Under the pieces are notes generated by a model. That model made no database searches. It saw nothing but the letters and a program-made list of their open reading frames with translations, and was not told the origin of the DNA. A program made the position numbers and the translations under genes. A stretch of 5,090 nucleotides of DNA from Candidatus Auribacterota bacterium (GTDB lineage: Bacteria; Auribacterota; JAFGBW01), in NCBI GenBank assembly GCA_016932965.1, contig JAFGBW010000050.1, forward strand, positions 1 through 5,090, read 5' to 3'. Positions within the stretch are counted from its first letter, which is position 1. Each line of letters begins with the position of its first letter. Below are positions 1-5,090 of the stretch, piece by piece.

Positions 1-224
1 GAGCGTTTTCGGTTGTCTCTTTCTGTTTTTGTCAAAACTTTGATTTTATCAGCCAGTATTTCTTCCAGCGCGATCGTGACAGAATTTTTGCTTTTGGGTT
101 TCAACAAGAGAGGCTGAGCTCCGCGGTTGATTTCCATGGCTCTGTATGCAAGAGTTCTTACCAGAGAATAAATATTATCACATTTTTTGGATAGCTCTTC
201 GATTGAAAATCTTTTGACAACCAT
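1..224 (-). CDS. rpoZ: RNA polymerase omega subunit (3' end cut by window edge)
   Basis: Reading the minus strand from ATG at 224-222 gives 74 open codons to the window edge with no stop. The protein starts MVVKRFSIEELSKKCDNIYS. It shows the omega pattern: an N-terminal helix, then the segment YSLVRTLAYRAMEINRG (residues 19-35), then ALEEILADKI (about 50-59), matching the conserved ALxEI helix of RpoZ. Omega is a small subunit that wraps the C-terminal end of beta-prime, helps assemble core RNA polymerase and contributes to ppGpp binding in many bacteria. Family members are usually about 70-110 residues, so only a short C-terminal tail is missing. An AGGAG ribosome binding site lies at 236-232, 7 bases before the ATG, and supports this start. 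It is divergent from the exonuclease gene. In many proteobacteria rpoZ follows gmk; here a plus-strand gene lies upstream instead. The family call is fairly secure from the two conserved segments. Confidence 0.85.
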   Translation of the reverse strand, partial: MVVKRFSIEELSKKCDNIYSLVRTLAYRAMEINRGAQPLLLKPKSKNSVTIALEEILADKIKVLTKTERDNRKR

Positions 225-258
225 TTGTGTACTCCTTTTAAAGATCGGAAAGTGAAAA

Positions 259-287
259 ATAATATAACTGATTTTATTTATTGTAAA
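259..287 (-). promoter_or_regulatory. Candidate sigma-70-type promoter for rpoZ
   Basis: On the minus strand, TTTACA (287-282, 5 of 6 matches to the -35 consensus) and TATTAT (264-259, 5 of 6 matches to the -10 consensus) are separated by exactly 17 bases. The start point would fall near 252, giving a leader of about 28 nt that includes the AGGAG site. The region is AT-rich, so some chance matching is expected, but the spacing and position are good. No operator or riboswitch was seen. Confidence 0.5.
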
Positions 288-362
288 GAGGAAAATAACA
301 TCCGTTCTGTCAGGTTAAATGATCGAGTTTTTATTTATGGGGCGGAAAGAACATGAAATAGT

Positions 363-391
363 TTCACAAACAAAATGAAATGCATTATATG
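363..391 (+). promoter_or_regulatory. Candidate promoter for the exonuclease III gene
   Basis: TTCACA (363-368, 5 of 6 matches) and TATATG (386-391, 4 of 6 matches) are spaced by 17 bases, about 58 bases before the ATG at 449. The -10 lacks the final T, so this is weaker than the rpoZ promoter facing the other way. The remaining bases between the two divergent genes (about 288-362) show no inverted repeat, operator or small ORF that I can support. Confidence 0.33.
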
Positions 392-448
392 TTTTATCTT
401 AACCCAGTATCGCGGATCATGAAAGGACGCATTTAACTAAAGGCTCAT

Positions 449-1213
449 ATGAAAATCGTTTCTTGGAATGTGAACGGCTTGAGGGCAGCGGCCAAAAAAG
501 GATACCTCGGTTATTTGGAATGGGAAACCCCTGATGTTTTATGTATCCAGGAAACCAAGGCCTCTCCAGAACAACTGGAAGATACCCTTCGTCATCCTTG
601 TGGTTACAACGCCATATGGAATTCTTCGGTCAGGGCCGGTTATGCCGGAGTGGCTACTATGACTAAAATCAAACCACGGAAAGTGGAACTGGGATTGAAT
701 GATCCTCGTTTTGATGATGAAGGCAGAGTCATCATGACTGAATTCGATCATTTCATGTTGTTCAATGTTTATTTTCCCAATGGCCAGAAAGATGAAGAAA
801 GACTCCGGTTTAAACTCGATTTTTATGATGCTTTTCTTGTTTTGTGCAATCGGTTGAGAAAACAGGGAAAATCCATCATCGTATGCGGAGATTATAACAC
901 GGCCCATAAGGAAATTGACTTAACTCATCCCAAAGCCAATGAGAAATTCAGCGGTTTTCTCCCGGTGGAACGCGCATGGATTGACAAGTGGATTACTAAC
1001 GGGTATGTTGATACATTCAGATGCTTTAATAATAAGCCGGGACAATACACCTGGTGGTCGTATAGAATGAATGCCAGGGCCAAAAATGTTGGATGGAGAA
1101 TAGATTATCATTTTGTCAGTGAAGATTTGGTTCCGCGGATAAAACAATCTGTTATCCACTCTCACGTAATGGGATCAGACCACTGTCCTATACTTTTAGA
1201 GATAGAAGATTAG
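449..1213 (+). CDS. exoA: Exodeoxyribonuclease III / AP endonuclease (ExoA/APE1-type)
   Basis: A complete 254-residue member of the endonuclease/exonuclease/phosphatase fold, cutting DNA 5' to abasic sites and clearing blocked 3' ends in base excision repair; expected in the cytoplasm on the nucleoid. All catalytic motifs are present: N7 (SWNVNG), E35 (IQETK), Y108 with N111 (VYFPN), D148 and N150 (GDYN), D219 (WRIDY), and the closing GSDHCP with D244 and H245. The segment [14 protein letters not shown] (207-220) and the ending GSDHCPI closely resemble human APE1 and Bacillus ExoA rather than E. coli XthA, so I place it in the ExoA/APE1-like branch. The length is typical, with no N-terminal extension. 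The start has AAAGG at 439-443, 5 bases upstream. It is monocistronic or possibly the first gene of a transcript running into leuCD, since no terminator is visible after it. The symbol could equally be xth; the biochemical balance between AP endonuclease and 3'-5' exonuclease cannot be read from sequence. Confidence 0.95.
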   Translation: MKIVSWNVNGLRAAAKKGYLGYLEWETPDVLCIQETKASPEQLEDTLRHPCGYNAIWNSSVRAGYAGVATMTKIKPRKVELGLNDPRFDDEGRVIMTEFDHFMLFNVYFPNGQKDEERLRFKLDFYDAFLVLCNRLRKQGKSIIVCGDYNTAHKEIDLTHPKANEKFSGFLPVERAWIDKWITNGYVDTFRCFNNKPGQYTWWSYRMNARAKNVGWRIDYHFVSEDLVPRIKQSVIHSHVMGSDHCPILLEIED

Positions 1214-1359
1214 ACCTTATTCGTACGGTGAGAAACCTCAAAGGTAATTTAATATGGATTTTGAGCATATCATCATGATCCCGACGAAGAACCAAAAGAG
1301 TTGAGCCTGATAAGGATGATCTGCTGGAGATAACTTATTAAGCAACATAAGGAGTTTAT
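1214..1359 (+). other. Intergenic region before leuC, no clear promoter or terminator
   Basis: This 146 bp gap holds no convincing hairpin plus T-run and no well-spaced -35/-10 pair. It does hold a 16-codon reading frame at 1254-1304 with AAGGT 8 bases upstream, with three ATC isoleucine codons within four and no leucine codon. A different frame is open from 1279 to the TAA at 1336-1341 and reads like an acidic protein tail (EPDKDDLLEITY). I cannot tell whether these are chance, a leader or a decayed small gene, and do not call a CDS. The leuC ribosome binding site AAGGAG is at 1349-1354. Confidence 0.4.
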
Positions 1360-2775
1360 ATGGGAAAGACGTTATATGAGAAGGTGTTAGAGATCCATAC
1401 TGTGGCTAAGCTGCCTTCTGGTCATCTGCAGTTATTTGTCGGAACCCAGTTATTGCATGAGGTGACTTCACCCCAGGCTTTTGCCATGATAAGGGAAAGA
1501 GATCTGAAAGTGTTATATCCCAGTCGAAATTTTGCTACAGCGGACCACATCATTCCCACTACCAGTTATCAAAGGCCCTTTGCTGATACAGTGGCAGAGG
1601 AAATGATGCAGGCACTGGAAAAAAATACGGCGGATTTTCGAATCCGTTTTTTTGATCTTGAGAAAGAAGAAGGGGGAATCGTTCATGTGATTGGTCCGGA
1701 ACAAGGGATCACTCAGCCAGGTATGACGATTACCTGCGGGGATAGTCATACTTCCACTCACGGTGCTTTTGGCGCCATTGCTTTTGGGATCGGAACCTCC
1801 CAGATTCGCGATGTACTTGCGACCCAGACGCTCAGCATGGAACCTTTGAAGGTCAGACAAGTCCGGATTGAAGGAAAATTGAACCCGGGAGTGTATGCTA
1901 AGGATGTCATTTTATTTGTCATCAACAAGCTCGGAGTTAAAGGGGGTGTGGGATATGCCTATGAATTTGCCGGTTCCACTATAGAAGCCATGAACATGGA
2001 AGAACGAATGACTATATGCAACATGGCGATTGAAGCTGGGGCGAGAGTGGGGTATGTCAATCCTGACCAGAAAACGTACGATTATTTAAAGGGAAAACCC
2101 TATGCACCCAAGGACAAGGATTGGGATAAGGCAGTTTCGTTTTATGAAAGTGTCAGAACAGATCCCGATGCCCGCTTTGATGATACGGTTGTGTTTCAGG
2201 CTTCTAGTATCGAACCCATGGTAACATGGGGGATCACGCCTGGACAATCCGTAGCCGTGACAGGGAATATCCCGTTAGCCGCTTCAGTTCCTCCAGGTGA
2301 ACAGAAGCTTTTTAAAGAAGCGCTGGAGTATATGTCGTTTACAGAAGGGACTCCGATCTTAGGAACCCCCGTTGATGTAGCTTTCATCGGATCCTGTACC
2401 AACGGCAGGCTCTCTGATCTAGAAGCAGCCGCTGAGATTGTACGAGGGCATCAAGTTAAAAAAGGGATGCTGGCTTTGGTCGTCCCTGGTTCTCAGAAAA
2501 TAAAAAGGCAGGCAGAACAGATGGGCCTCCATACTATTTTTAAGGAGGCGGGTTTCGAATGGCGGGAAGCTGGTTGCTCATTGTGCCTGGCCATGAATCC
2601 GGACCAGCTCAAAGGAAAGCAAATCAGTGCATCCTCGTCCAATCGTAATTTTAAAGGACGTCAGGGATCCCCGACCGGCCGGACACTTCTCATGAGTCCT
2701 GCGATGGTGGCCTGTGCTTCTATTTATGGAGTTGTTTCGGATGTGCGTGAGTTAATCCAAGAAAGGAAAAAATGA
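1360..2775 (+). CDS. leuC: 3-isopropylmalate dehydratase large subunit
   Basis: LeuC pairs with LeuD to isomerise 2-isopropylmalate to 3-isopropylmalate through a dehydrated intermediate, the second committed step of leucine synthesis, in the cytoplasm. The 471-residue product belongs to the aconitase superfamily and matches the usual length of bacterial LeuC. The three cysteines expected to hold the 4Fe-4S cluster are present: C346 in GSCTNGR, and C406 and C409 in [11 protein letters not shown]. Other family signatures are ATADHIIPT (59-67), [20 protein letters not shown] (126-145) and [11 protein letters not shown] (426-436). The start is supported by AAGGAG at 1349-1354, 5 bases before the ATG. 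The stop codon overlaps the leuD start, so the two subunits are probably translationally coupled. No leucine-rich leader peptide with attenuator is evident upstream. A homoaconitase-type role is possible in this superfamily, but the full set of LeuC motifs favours leucine synthesis. Confidence 0.97.
   Translation: MGKTLYEKVLEIHTVAKLPSGHLQLFVGTQLLHEVTSPQAFAMIRERDLKVLYPSRNFATADHIIPTTSYQRPFADTVAEEMMQALEKNTADFRIRFFDLEKEEGGIVHVIGPEQGITQPGMTITCGDSHTSTHGAFGAIAFGIGTSQIRDVLATQTLSMEPLKVRQVRIEGKLNPGVYAKDVILFVINKLGVKGGVGYAYEFAGSTIEAMNMEERMTICNMAIEAGARVGYVNPDQKTYDYLKGKPYAPKDKDWDKAVSFYESVRTDPDARFDDTVVFQASSIEPMVTWGITPGQSVAVTGNIPLAASVPPGEQKLFKEALEYMSFTEGTPILGTPVDVAFIGSCTNGRLSDLEAAAEIVRGHQVKKGMLALVVPGSQKIKRQAEQMGLHTIFKEAGFEWREAGCSLCLAMNPDQLKGKQISASSSNRNFKGRQGSPTGRTLLMSPAMVACASIYGVVSDVRELIQERKK
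2762..2767 (+). promoter_or_regulatory. Ribosome binding site that bears on the leuD start
   Basis: AAAGGA lies inside the end of leuC. It is 4 bases from the first in-frame ATG (2772), 7 from the second (2775) and 13 from the third (2781). The spacing best fits a start at 2775, which would give the overlap TGATG instead of ATGATG. Confidence 0.5.
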
Positions 2776-3380
2776 TGCTGATGAAAATTGACAAAATCAT
2801 AGGCAGCGCCATCCCCTTGAAGGGAAATGACATTGATACTGACAGGATCATTCCGGCCAGATTTTTGAAATGCGTTGTTTTTGATGGGTTAGGACACCAT
2901 GTTTTCGAAGATGACAGGAGGGAAGAGAAATCCCGTGGTTCGGTCCATCCTTTTGATCATCCGGAATATAAAAAGGGTACCATTCTTGTTGTCAATAATA
3001 ATTTTGGCTGCGGTTCCTCAAGGGAACATGCACCCCAGGCGTTAAAACGGTTCGGAATTAAGGCGATCATCGGGGAATCTTTTGCTGAAATTTTTTTCGG
3101 AAATTGTCTGGCTTTGGGGGTTCCCTGTTTAAGAGTGGGAGAAAAAGAAGCCGCACTGATTCAGACGATGATCGAAGAAAAACCATCAGAACAGTATACT
3201 GTTGATATTTCGGATCTAACGTTGAAAAAAGGGAAAGATGTGATTTGTCCTCTATTTATGCAGGGTACGGTCCAGGAGCAGTTTCTCTCTGGGACATGGG
3301 ATGTAACAGGCATCCTTCTGGAAAACCAGTCCTTGATCAAGCAAGTGGCTTCCAGATTGCCATATTTAAACTGGGCATGA
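2772..3380 (+). CDS. leuD: 3-isopropylmalate dehydratase small subunit
   Basis: LeuD is the swivelling small subunit that completes the isopropylmalate isomerase active site with LeuC. The 202-residue product has the LeuD signatures in order: [15 protein letters not shown] (18-32), [18 protein letters not shown] (75-92) and [18 protein letters not shown] (101-118). The length suits the longer bacterial form (about 190-210 residues) rather than the short archaeal type of about 165. The reading frame opens with ATG ATG CTG ATG; the ribosome binding site at 2762-2767 is best spaced for the second ATG at 2775, so the true protein may begin one residue later. The gene overlaps leuC by 4 bases with the longest start, typical of coupled translation of a one-to-one complex. 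leuA and leuB are not adjacent: what follows is a chemosensory unit with its own promoter. No terminator hairpin is visible after the stop. Confidence 0.96.
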   Translation: MMLMKIDKIIGSAIPLKGNDIDTDRIIPARFLKCVVFDGLGHHVFEDDRREEKSRGSVHPFDHPEYKKGTILVVNNNFGCGSSREHAPQALKRFGIKAIIGESFAEIFFGNCLALGVPCLRVGEKEAALIQTMIEEKPSEQYTVDISDLTLKKGKDVICPLFMQGTVQEQFLSGTWDVTGILLENQSLIKQVASRLPYLNWA

Positions 3381-3393
3381 ATATTTAATGTGC

Positions 3394-3422
3394 TTGACAA
3401 ATCTTTATTGCTCTGTTGATAT
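3394..3422 (+). promoter_or_regulatory. Candidate extended -10 promoter for the cheW-receptor unit
   Basis: An exact TTGACA (3394-3399) is followed after 17 bases by TGATAT (3417-3422). TG at 3414-3415 sits one base before it, as in extended -10 promoters, which can compensate for the weak 3-of-6 hexamer. Transcription would start near 3429, leaving a leader of about 70 nt before the CheW start. No flagellar sigma-28 or sigma-54 element was found in this gap. It lies between leuD and the chemosensory genes and so suggests a separate transcription unit. Confidence 0.5.
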
Positions 3423-3500
3423 GGTGTATCTCTTTACTTGTGTTGTGTAGGACGTTATAGATCATTTAAAGACCGGACTTTTTCAGGGACGTGAATCGGT

Positions 3501-4064
3501 ATGGATAAAACCATAACAGATTTAAAAAATGAGACTTACAAGTTAGTTGATGAGATTTATCCGGAAGTTTCCGAATCCCAGCTGGAGTTGGATGATCAGT
3601 TATTTTCCCGCAACGAATTGATGGCTGAGACCACTCAGTATATCAATTTCCAGATCGGCAGGGAATTTTATGCGTTTGAGATAAGTTATGTCAGGGAAGT
3701 CATCAAGGTTTCCAAGATCAGCATGCTGCCTTCTGCAGGTCAATTTATTTTTGGTTTGACCAACCTGAGAGGCAATATCATTCCTGTGGTGAATACCCAT
3801 AAACTTTTTGGAGTTCCCCAGCCATCTTCTATAGATAAGCTGCTGCTCATCATCATTGAAATTGATAAAAGCAACCTTGGTTTTTTAGGGGATTCTGTTT
3901 CCCAGGTGATTGATTTGAGAAAGGAGGACATTGATCCTCCCATGGTCACTTTGGAAATCGAGCATACAGAATATATCGTGGGAGAGACTAATATTGATGG
4001 CCAGTTAGTGGCTGTTCTTGATATAGAAAAGCTGGTGAAAAATGAACTGTTTATTAAAGAATAA
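3501..4064 (+). CDS. CheW-type chemotaxis adaptor with N-terminal extension
   Basis: CheW proteins couple chemoreceptor tips to the CheA kinase in cytoplasmic signalling arrays. The 187-residue product has a CheW domain from about residue 45 to 182: it opens with QYINFQIGREFYAFEI, carries the hallmark FGLTNLRGNIIPVVN (84-98), whose R90 aligns with E. coli CheW R62, and ends with GQLVAVLDIEKLV (167-179). There is no receiver domain, so it is not CheV, and no histidine kinase domain. The first 44 or so residues are acidic and outside the domain; E. coli CheW is about 167 residues and lacks such a long leader. The only strong upstream signal is AGGGA at 3485-3489, 11 bases before the ATG, which is rather far. 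A stop at 3492-3494 blocks any nearby upstream start, and the internal ATG at 3621 has no ribosome binding site. A receptor gene follows 52 bases later, so the two are probably co-transcribed and act together. Confidence 0.92.
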   Translation: MDKTITDLKNETYKLVDEIYPEVSESQLELDDQLFSRNELMAETTQYINFQIGREFYAFEISYVREVIKVSKISMLPSAGQFIFGLTNLRGNIIPVVNTHKLFGVPQPSSIDKLLLIIIEIDKSNLGFLGDSVSQVIDLRKEDIDPPMVTLEIEHTEYIVGETNIDGQLVAVLDIEKLVKNELFIKE

Positions 4065-4116
4065 AATTCGTACATTTTATATAGCGCTTTAAATATGACT
4101 GAAGGGAGACTTTCAA

Positions 4117-5090
4117 ATGACTAATGTTTATTCAAGTTGGGGAATCAGGGGCAAGATAATCGGTGCCACTGTGATCGTAATCAGTGTGGGACTCTTGATA
4201 TTGGGATGGATGTTCAGCAAGAGTTTCAAGGATTTCGGGGATATTGCCAATTCTAGCTTTAAGGATTTTGGCATTATGGTCAATTATAATTTCAAGGATT
4301 TCGGTAATCTGGTGAATTCGAATCTGGAACAGAAATTCAATCAATTTTTAGAAAAAATTGGTTCTATTCAGTCTTCGGGTCTGGCCAGCAGTTGTGAATA
4401 TTACTTCCTGGCCAAGGATAAGAAAAAATTATCTTCCATTTGTGAAGAAGCGATCAAGAATAATGAGCATATTGCTTATATCACTATCGAGGGATTGGAA
4501 GGGTATAAGGATATCATAATAAAAAAGGTCAAGGACAGGGAATATGATCCTTATTATTTTGAGGATATTCGTAACAAGCTGAATCATATGCAGGGAGTCC
4601 AACTGGAATTAAAAAACAGGACGAGGGTGCTTGAATTCCCCTATTTTCTATATTCGCAGGCTACAGCCTCAACCGATCTGGGAGATATACCGGGTGCTGA
4701 ATCTTCTATGATGGACAGGGCTCAGGGACAGGAGATGAGCAAGGAACAGATCGGCGTGATCCGTGTGGGTTTGAATTATGAAGTAACCAATGCGGAATTG
4801 AAAAAGAACAAGGAAGATCTGGATGCCAAATTCAATAAAACCCAGACAGATCTGGAGGCCCAGTTAAACAGGACTCAGGATATGCTCAGCTCGAAGTTTC
4901 TCCGGACAAGAAGTCTGTTTATCGCGGTTGGGGTGTTATTGTTGGGGCTTATTGCCATCGCCTTGTTTATCATGATCACCTCACTGCTATCACCGTTGGC
5001 CTATCTGGTGGGGATCACCCAGCGCATTTCAAAAGGAGATTTGACCGTTAATATTGAAGTGGCTTCGAAGGATGAAGTGGGGGAATTGGC
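4117..5090 (+). CDS. Methyl-accepting chemotaxis protein-like receptor (3' end cut by window edge)
   Basis: The open frame from ATG 4117 runs 324 codons to the edge without a stop. AGGGAG at 4103-4108, 8 bases upstream, supports the start. Layout: short basic cytoplasmic N-terminus (R11, K13); TM1 about 14-33; a helical arm with three 11-residue repeats (36-68); an extracytoplasmic region (about 75-222) that looks like a single Cache-type sensor, with strands HIAYITIEGLEG (118-129) and IGVIRVGLNYEV (212-223); a second repeat arm (about 228-261); TM2 about 267-290; then a HAMP domain with P293, KGDLTVNI (306-313) and DEVGEL (319-324). The methylation helices and CheA/CheW-binding hairpin of a chemoreceptor would lie beyond the window. 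The receptor call rests on the TM-sensor-TM-HAMP order plus the adjacent CheW-like gene. A HAMP-linked histidine kinase, cyclase or diguanylate cyclase is possible. The ligand cannot be inferred. Only two cysteines occur in the visible part (C93, C109), both in the sensor. Confidence 0.85.
   Translation, partial: MTNVYSSWGIRGKIIGATVIVISVGLLILGWMFSKSFKDFGDIANSSFKDFGIMVNYNFKDFGNLVNSNLEQKFNQFLEKIGSIQSSGLASSCEYYFLAKDKKKLSSICEEAIKNNEHIAYITIEGLEGYKDIIIKKVKDREYDPYYFEDIRNKLNHMQGVQLELKNRTRVLEFPYFLYSQATASTDLGDIPGAESSMMDRAQGQEMSKEQIGVIRVGLNYEVTNAELKKNKEDLDAKFNKTQTDLEAQLNRTQDMLSSKFLRTRSLFIAVGVLLLGLIAIALFIMITSLLSPLAYLVGITQRISKGDLTVNIEVASKDEVGEL
4222..4320 (+). repeat. Three tandem 33-bp repeats coding 11-residue FKDFG units
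   Basis: Residues 36-68 of the receptor are three back-to-back units: SFKDFGDIANS, SFKDFGIMVNY and NFKDFGNLVNS. FKDFG and N at unit position 10 are invariant, and position 8 is always hydrophobic. The 15-base cores begin at 4225, 4258 and 4291; the first and third differ only at the last base, while the second uses alternative third bases. The array sits directly after TM1. Hendecad periodicity is known for helical stalks and coiled coils, so an extended helix is the likely structure. Confidence 0.85.
4798..4899 (+). repeat. Second hendecad array before TM2 of the receptor
   Basis: Residues 228-261 repeat with an 11-residue period: NKEDLDAKF (231-239), TQTDLEAQL (242-250) and TQDMLSSKF (253-261). 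Leucines 235, 246 and 257 are in phase, as are F239, L250 and F261. This is a protein-level repeat, with DNA similarity only partial (for example aataaaacccagacagat against aacaggactcaggatat). It ends a few residues before TM2 and is rich in charged and polar residues, as expected for an amphipathic helix. Confidence 0.7.

Noticed and set aside
539-907. A 122-codon minus-strand open frame inside the exonuclease gene
   Set aside because: It lies wholly antisense to a gene with complete catalytic motifs, and its translation resembles no family I recognise.
1214-1245. Inverted repeat ACCTT / AAGGT after the exonuclease stop, considered as a terminator
   Set aside because: A 5-bp stem with a loop of about 22 bases and no T-run is too weak.
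1513-1860. A 115-codon minus-strand open frame inside leuC
   Set aside because: It is antisense to conserved LeuC motifs, with no ribosome binding evidence and no recognisable domain; best explained as a shadow frame.
3394-3410. Possible sigma-54 promoter (TTGACA followed by TTGC)
   Set aside because: The conserved GG is missing and the spacing between elements is too long; the sigma-70-type reading fits better.
3740-4075. A 111-codon minus-strand open frame across cheW
   Set aside because: It is serine-rich low-information sequence read antisense to the CheW domain, as expected for a shadow.
4222-4320. Short regularly spaced repeats, considered as a CRISPR-like array
   Set aside because: The repeats are in frame with a 33-bp period, vary at third codon positions and encode conserved residues, so they are coding repeats.
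4132-4344. A 70-codon minus-strand frame with regularly spaced isoleucine-rich units
   Set aside because: The regularity is the reverse-strand image of the FKDFG repeat in the receptor gene, not an independent protein.

Overview
The window looks like ordinary chromosomal DNA from a bacterium with a Gram-negative-type chemoreceptor. It has moderate GC content (roughly mid-40s percent, by eye), ATG starts and purine-rich ribosome binding sites. The protein families are too widespread to fix the phylum. An uncultured deltaproteobacterium-like or PVC/Omnitrophota-like lineage would fit, but this is a guess.

Layout. At the left edge, on the minus strand, is the 5' part of rpoZ (RNA polymerase omega subunit), which runs off the window. 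It is divergent from a complete plus-strand AP endonuclease/exonuclease III gene (449-1213). The 224 bp between them holds plausible sigma-70-type promoters facing both ways. After a 146 bp gap comes leuC-leuD (1360-3380), an overlapping pair encoding both subunits of isopropylmalate isomerase, the second step of leucine synthesis. leuA and leuB are not in the window. A 120 bp gap carries the best promoter in the window (exact TTGACA, 17 bp spacer, extended -10). It leads into a two-gene chemosensory unit: a CheW-type adaptor with an N-terminal extension (3501-4064), and a chemoreceptor-like protein (from 4117) cut by the right edge inside its HAMP domain.

How the genes work together. LeuC and LeuD form one enzyme. 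The CheW-like protein and the receptor are probably partners in one signalling array, the adaptor linking the receptor to a CheA kinase encoded elsewhere. The omega subunit, the DNA-repair nuclease and the leucine genes have no clear functional link to each other.

Most notable observation. The truncated receptor has two matched sets of 11-residue (hendecad) repeats. One follows TM1 and the other precedes TM2, which suggests a membrane-proximal helical stalk carrying a Cache-like sensor. I found no mobile element, CRISPR array, RNA gene, toxin or defence system, and no convincing new multi-gene system.
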